Assembly (NCBI GenBank): GCA_030267565.1
Contig: BRXU01000009.1
Span: 1,634,001 to 1,698,000 of the forward strand
DNA length: 64,000 bases
Direction: 5' to 3'
Source: Pleodorina starrii
Lineage: Eukaryota > Chlorophyta > Chlorophyceae > Chlamydomonadales > Volvocaceae
Shown: positions 59,105 to 64,000 of the stretch, in pieces
How the letters are laid out: each line of letters starts with the position of its first letter
How positions within the stretch are numbered: position 1 is the stretch's first letter
Translations under genes and position numbers: made by a program
The notes under the pieces: generated by a model
The model's database searches: none
What the model was told of the DNA's origin: nothing
Seen by the model: only the letters and a program-made list of their open reading frames with translations

Positions 59105-61634
59105 AGAAAAAGAGCGTGGTGTGCTGTTGATGTTATTGTTGTTGTTGTTGTCGTTGTCATAGTGGGGCTTCTCGAAGAAGAGAGAGCGTGGGAATGCGTG
59201 TTGTGCACTCGCAGGGCGAGCCTGGCGGTGACTGGTTGATTGAGTGGTGGAATGCAGAGTCTGTGCGCCGGCCCGGCGTTTCGGAGCGGAATCGACGGGC
59301 AGGTCGGAGCGGGCAGACCGTTATTAGTTGTTATCAGTTGTGAGTAGCCTCGCTCGCTGGCAGTAACGCCGCCGTGTGCGTGTTGCAATGCGGTTGGCGG
59401 GTGACAGCAGTCGCCCCCCTGGGGCGTGAGCGGAGGCGGAGGTGCCTTCTGCATTTGGTTTGGCGCCGCCTTTGCTCCTTCAATCGGCAACCTCGCAGCG
59501 GCATTAGCAGCAGGGCGGCGGCGAGACCGGCGAATCGTGTTCTCGCTCAACGCCGCCCGCTGCGTCGGCGGCCGTTCGGTGGTGGTCGGCTGCAGCGCCT
59601 TCTTTTTGTACCATATCGCGATCCGCGGTCGGCCACGAGAGGTGTCGGACAAGACTCATCTGTCATCTCACTCGAGCAGCGGAGTGAAGCGGCGGCGGCA
59701 AGTGCCCGGGGGCGTCATTGCAGCTGGGCCGGGCTGGACCGCTGAGACCTGAGACGGCGGAGAGGGAAACGCTGCGCAGCTGCGGCGCCGGGCGCCCGCG
59801 GCTGCGCTTTTGAGCCGCAGCTGGCTGCTGCTGCAGCAGCTGTCAACGCTGCGATTGCGCCGCCGGAGGTGCGGCTTAGGGTCGTCTCGTGGGGGCGTCC
59901 TTGGTGCGGATCTGGTCGCGCCGTGTACCATATTTTGTTTTTAATTGTGTCTGGAGTGTTACCGTAAGAGGAGCGCGTTTCACTCCCCGAGTGGTATTCG
60001 CTGCGGTGTCATTTATAGGGATTACGGTACTACCCGAACGGAGTAAGCGCCTCGTAGAGGTCTCCCGCCGAGTGAGACTTGCGGGTACTTGCTGAAGACT
60101 AGTACAGAGCGCTTTGAAGAGTGAGTCTCAGAGAAGGGTGTGTGATTAGCAAGCGATGTGTGGTTCGCGCGGTGCGTGAATATAAAGCTGACGCTTTCAA
60201 GCCGCATGCTGCTGTCCCGAGCGCGTTTGCGCATGAGCGACTGCAGAAGTAGTGAATGCATCTCGTCAGGCGGAAGGTCCATCAGAAGCGCCCAGATCTG
60301 TTGCGCACCGCCTCCCGCCGTTTGGTTTGTTTCATTTGCGCGATTGGGAGCTATTTGAGATTGGTAGCGGGCGTACGTGTAGATGGTGCGGTGCTGTGTA
60401 AGCACGATGGTAGTTGCAGTACGTTTCAGTTGTTGAGTACGACTCGATCCACAGCCCGCAGGACGGCGTCACTTGCAGGCTGCCACCGCCGCTGCTGGCT
60501 GAATTTGATGGAATTCATGGATAGCGGGCATGAGTGGGAATGACAGGGACGTTTCCACGAAGAGATTGGGATCAGAGGGCGCTGTAGGTGTCGTACGCAG
60601 AGATTGACTTAGCGATGGTTGCCGCGATCTCGGTTGTGTAATACGTTGCGATTCTGCGCTCGAGTCTGTGCCTTTGTTGGTAATCTCTCGCCAATTCATT
60701 TAGTCTACGTCGGTTCGCTGTTGGTTTCAATGTTAAGACTCCTTTTGAACCCTATCATCGGTGTCCACGAGTCAAAGAACGCAGCGCCACGATGTGGCAG
60801 CCACGCAGCCACCGGACCATGCAGTGCTCGCCCTGTCCGCAAAACCAACCATCCGGCCATCAACCTCGGGCGCTGTCACCTTCCACCCATAAGGCCCCCA
60901 AGACCAAAAGACGAAATTCGGAGCCTTCCGCTGTCGGGTCCCGCTGTCGGGTGACAGCCCTACCCGACAGCCAGCACACCACCGACTCGTGCATGGGGGG
61001 GTCCAACCCATCCCGCGTAGTAGCACAGACGAGAAAACCAACCCGCCGCCTTCAATCGCACGCCTTCAATCGCCCACTCTATCAGAATGCAGAACGCGGA
61101 ACGCACGCTCGCTGCCTTCTATGAAACAGTGGTATGGAGCTGAGAAGGAGCCATCAGCCAGCCAAGGCCTTCCTCGGCGCGGCGCTCTGCCTGATCCGGC
61201 AAAGGACCCCACGGAAGGCGGAAACGGGGAAACAGCCCCACTCGTCTCCCAATCGTGGCGGAGACAGCCAAGAACCCTGCGCTATCCCCTCTCCCCCCGC
61301 CGCGCTCGCTCCCTCGCTCGCTTGCTGTAGCCCCTCTCTCTCCTTACGGACACACACATGGCCCAAACACACAATCACCGCATTGCACGGCCCTCTGGCT
61401 TTACCCTTCCCTAGGTTCCTAGGACGCCACCGTAACAATTAAAACAGCAGCAACCACAAGGTGTGTGCCTACCCTGGTCTGTTGGCCCCGCTGCACCACT
61501 CAGGCAGCCGGCGCCGCACCCACCATCAGCAGGCCGCCGCCGCGCTGCCATCAGCAGCGTTATTGCCGTGTTGGTGCTGTGTTGCGCCGCTGCGCACGTT
61601 GGCTTGCGCTCAAGCCAACCCACAGCCCACACCG

Positions 61635-61669
<35 letters not shown>

Positions 61670-61730
61670 GCGTCGAGCCCTCTCGATGCTGAGCGCACCA
61701 TGCGCGGGGGCATATGGGCTCTCTGCCTCC
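59105..61730. other. convergent intergenic region, no gene confirmed
   Basis: About 2.6 kb between the monooxygenase stop and the 3' end of the minus-strand G-patch-type gene. It probably includes both 3' UTRs. A small minus-strand reading frame around 60200-60330 looks protein-like (IWALLMDLPPDEMHSLLLQ) but could not be joined into a gene. A CT/CA microsatellite lies near 61637-61669. Confidence 0.5.
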
Positions 61731-61822
61731 CTCACGTTGCCCCCACCATCGCTCTCACGTTGCCCCCACCATCGCTCTCACGTTGCCCCCACCATCGCTC
61801 TCACGTTGCACCCACCATCGTG
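61731..61822. repeat. 23-bp minisatellite running into the terminal coding exon
   Basis: The unit starting CTCACGTTGCCCCCACCATCG begins at 61731, 61754, 61777 and 61800. The last copy contains the stop codon and last codons of the minus-strand gene; the other three lie immediately 3' of it. Confidence 0.9.
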
Positions 61823-63918
61823 AGGAACTTGCCATCAATCGCCAGGCCGCTGCTGCTCTTGCGGATCTGCATCCACCCATGAAAGGGGCAGGGGGAGGCG
61901 CCACTCAGCGCCAGGCGGCGGACGCGCGCATATCGTGTCGCCATGGAGCCATGGAACCTTCGTTTCCACACTCCCATCTTCCCGCATTCCCTCGTTTCCA
62001 CACTCCCAGACGCGCCCTCACCTTTCGCTCCAGCGCCTCTCGCACGCTGTCGTGGTCCCAGGGGCTGTCCCCCTCCCCGCCCACAGCGCCCGCCGTGTCA
62101 GCGCCACCGCCACCGCCACCGGCGGATGACTCCTTCCCAGCCTTCTTGCCGTGCTTGTGGTGGTGGTGGTGGTGGTGCTTGCTGTGGTGCTGGCGGTGCT
62201 GCTCCTCGGCGTGCTGCAAAAGCTCCGAAACCACCTTACGGAGCTTAACGCGCCGCTCCGCAGACTGCGCAAAACGCAGGGGGGGGGGTGGAGCGGATAG
62301 GCGTGCGGTGCGGTGCGGCCCCTGTTCCCCAGCGCTGGGGCATGCCTGGTGAGTCTGGAAAGAATTACTGGGAGGTGGACAGGTGGTTCTCGGTCGCCTA
62401 CGTCCCTCCGCTGCGGCATCTTTTTTTACTATTCCTCTCCCCAGTGCTCTAGATACTGCTCTGGATACCGCTCTAGATACCGCATATGCCCCACGTGGCC
62501 CCATGGCATGGTGGGGCGCCAGGATGGGGTGTGGGGCCCCAGGATGGGGTGTGGGGCCCCAAGATGGGGTGTGGGGCCCCAAGATGGGGTGTGGGGCCCC
62601 AAGATGGGGTGTGGAGCTGTGAACCCATCCCACAGCAGTCGGTGCGCCACCCCGGGTCATGTCACGCACATCGCACTCCCCACCTTCTTCAAAACCATGC
62701 GCGCCAGTTTCAACCACTTGGGTTTCGGAGCCGCTTCGGCCGCGTCGCCAGCGGGGGCAGCATCGCCTGCCTCCGGCGCCGCGTCCCCCGCGTCCACCGC
62801 CGCGCCGTCGTTGCCCTTCCGCCTCTTGGCCTTCTTCGCCCCGCCAGCACCCTCCTCCGCCGCTTCTGCGGCAGCCGACACACCAGCCGCCTGCTGCTGC
62901 TTCCGCTGCTCCTCCTCCAGCTGCTGTTGCTGCTGCTTCCGCCGCCGCTCCTTCTTCGCCTTCTTCTCCTGCTGCCCGTCCGTCGCTTCCGCCGCCTCCC
63001 CGCCGCTCGCCTCCTTTTTCTTCTTCTTTTCCTTCTTCGCCTTCTTCTTCAGCTCCCGCTCGCCCTCATCGTCGCTGGCAGCGGCGGCGCCGCCGCCGCC
63101 GCCGGCGGCGGCCGCCGCCTCGCCTTGACAGTTCCCGCCTCCCTCCTCGCCCCCGTCCCCGCCGTCGCTCTCCTCCTCCTCCTCCTCGTCGTCCTCGCCA
63201 AAGGTCTTCTTGGTTCCCTCCCACTTGGCTCCTCCCACCTTGATCTCCCCCTTGCCAAGCCCCCGACGACCCACACGCTGGAAATCGTGCGCCTGCGGTT
63301 GGGCGCCAACAGACCAGCATGCCGACGCGGCCCGGCATTACCGCATTAGTTGCCTCATCAATTCAATCATCAATCAATCTGCTGCCGGACCACGGGTCTG
63401 CGCCGTCGCCGACCCACCATCACCCACCCACCCGCTTGTAGAGCGCTTCCTGGTCGTCCTCGTTGAAGCCCCGCCGCTGCCCCGCCGCCACCGCCGCCGA
63501 GCCCGCCAGCGCCACGCGCCCCGCCGCCTCCTCCGCCGCCTGCCGCTCCGCCTGCCGCTCCAGTCGCTGCTCCCCCGCCGCCTCGTCCTCCAGGTTCTCC
63601 ATCAGACCCGCACTGGCAAACATCTTGGCACCCCACCACCCGGTGGCTGGAGTCGGCTTGAACGAGGCAAACTGCAGCGACAAGGGGCAGTGGCAGCAGC
63701 AGCAGCAGCAGCGGGACCAAAGCGACAGAATTAGCAGCGGCAGCAGCAGTTCGGGTCGGTTCGGGTCACACTGTCGATCGCAGTGCACCGACCCGACCCC
63801 GAACCCCCGCCTGGGGGCAACTGCTCACCATCTTGACGCGCGCCGCAGTCGCCGCTTCACTGCCCAGAACCACCACGATCCGCTTCCGGGCTGGCGCCGC
63901 CGCCGGGGCCGTCGCACC
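61801..63918 (-). CDS. GPATCH4-like nucleolar protein, C-terminal part (5' end outside window)
   Basis: Minus-strand exons: 63918-63829, 63671-63432, 63292-62684, 62264-62022, 61866-61801. All are phase 0, giving 415 visible residues; more N-terminal exons, probably including the G-patch itself, lie beyond 64000. Features: a short strand ARKRIVVVLGSE; FASFKPTPATGWWGAKMFASAGLME and GFNEDDQEALYKR...GRRGLGKGEIKVGGAKWEGTKK, which match my recollection of GPATCH4-type proteins; a long acidic then Lys/Glu-rich stretch typical of nucleolar proteins; and a C-terminal module KPKWLKLARMVLKK...VKLRKVVSELL followed by a poly-His run and LERKIRKSSSGLAIDGKFLTM. The likely role is in ribosome biogenesis or RNA processing. 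The family name is inferred from these C-terminal motifs because the diagnostic domain is not in view. Confidence 0.65.
62519..62613. repeat. 20-bp minisatellite in an intron
   Basis: About five units of A(G/A)GATGGGGTGTGGGGCCCC lie in the intron between exons 62684-63292 and 62022-62264 of the minus-strand gene. Confidence 0.9.
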
Positions 63919-64000
63919 CTGAGCGGACGAGAGGCGGGGGCGGGCCGGGCCGGGGCGGGGTAAGAAAAAAGATTACCGCAGCGAAGGGACGGAGACACGG

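Noticed and set aside
60022..60540. Possible small minus-strand gene
   Set aside because: A stretch IWALLMDLPPDEMHSLLLQ looks protein-like and some splice-like sites exist nearby, but no frame-consistent chain with a start and stop could be built.
1..64000. tRNA or rRNA genes
   Set aside because: None recognised by eye; no covariance search could be run.

Overview
The window is nuclear DNA of a green alga, most likely a volvocine (Chlamydomonas/Volvox/Gonium-like) species. The evidence is GC-rich sequence, many short GT-AG introns, proteins with long Ala/Gly/Ser/Gln-rich tails, TGTAA-type poly(A) signals, CCCTAAA(A) telomere-like tracts, and protein families with plant or algal character. 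Every gene model here was built by hand: splice sites were chosen by matching reading-frame phase and comparing paralogues or known families. No search was run.

Layout: 1-742 (+) is the 3' end of an unrecognised gene. 4644-13770 and 16974-27906 (+) are two tandem paralogous cyclic-nucleotide-gated-type cation channels. Each has 12 exons in the same phases, and seven internal exons have identical lengths. Both have an atypical LGD(R/K)P pore loop in place of GYG, and both have His in place of the usual phosphate-binding Arg of the cyclic-nucleotide domain. Intron 11 of the second channel carries nested inverted-repeat insertions with an antisense ORF. 28229-34766 is an LTR retroelement whose two 534-bp LTRs look identical. 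It encodes integrase, a PHD finger and a possible decayed C5-methyltransferase-like domain, with no reverse transcriptase visible, and contains a 70-bp minisatellite.

The right half is a denser housekeeping region. 37360-39805 (-) is a plant-type lipoate-protein ligase, divergent from an unrecognised gene at 40201-42007 (+). 43799-46772 (-) is a COP1/SPA-type seven-blade WD40 protein, divergent from 47601-53633 (+), a peptide:N-glycanase (PNG1) with a C-terminal galactose-binding-like domain and a possible PUB domain. 54159-59104 (+) is an FAD-dependent monooxygenase with a very long tail and one apparent 18-nt intron. It converges on 61801-63918 (-), the C-terminal part of a GPATCH4-like nucleolar protein that runs off the right edge.

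The two channels form a local gene family. The other genes look functionally independent; the divergent pairs probably share promoter regions. The most unusual items are the channel pair with its altered ligand and pore residues, the retroelement's domain composition, and the 18-nt intron candidate.
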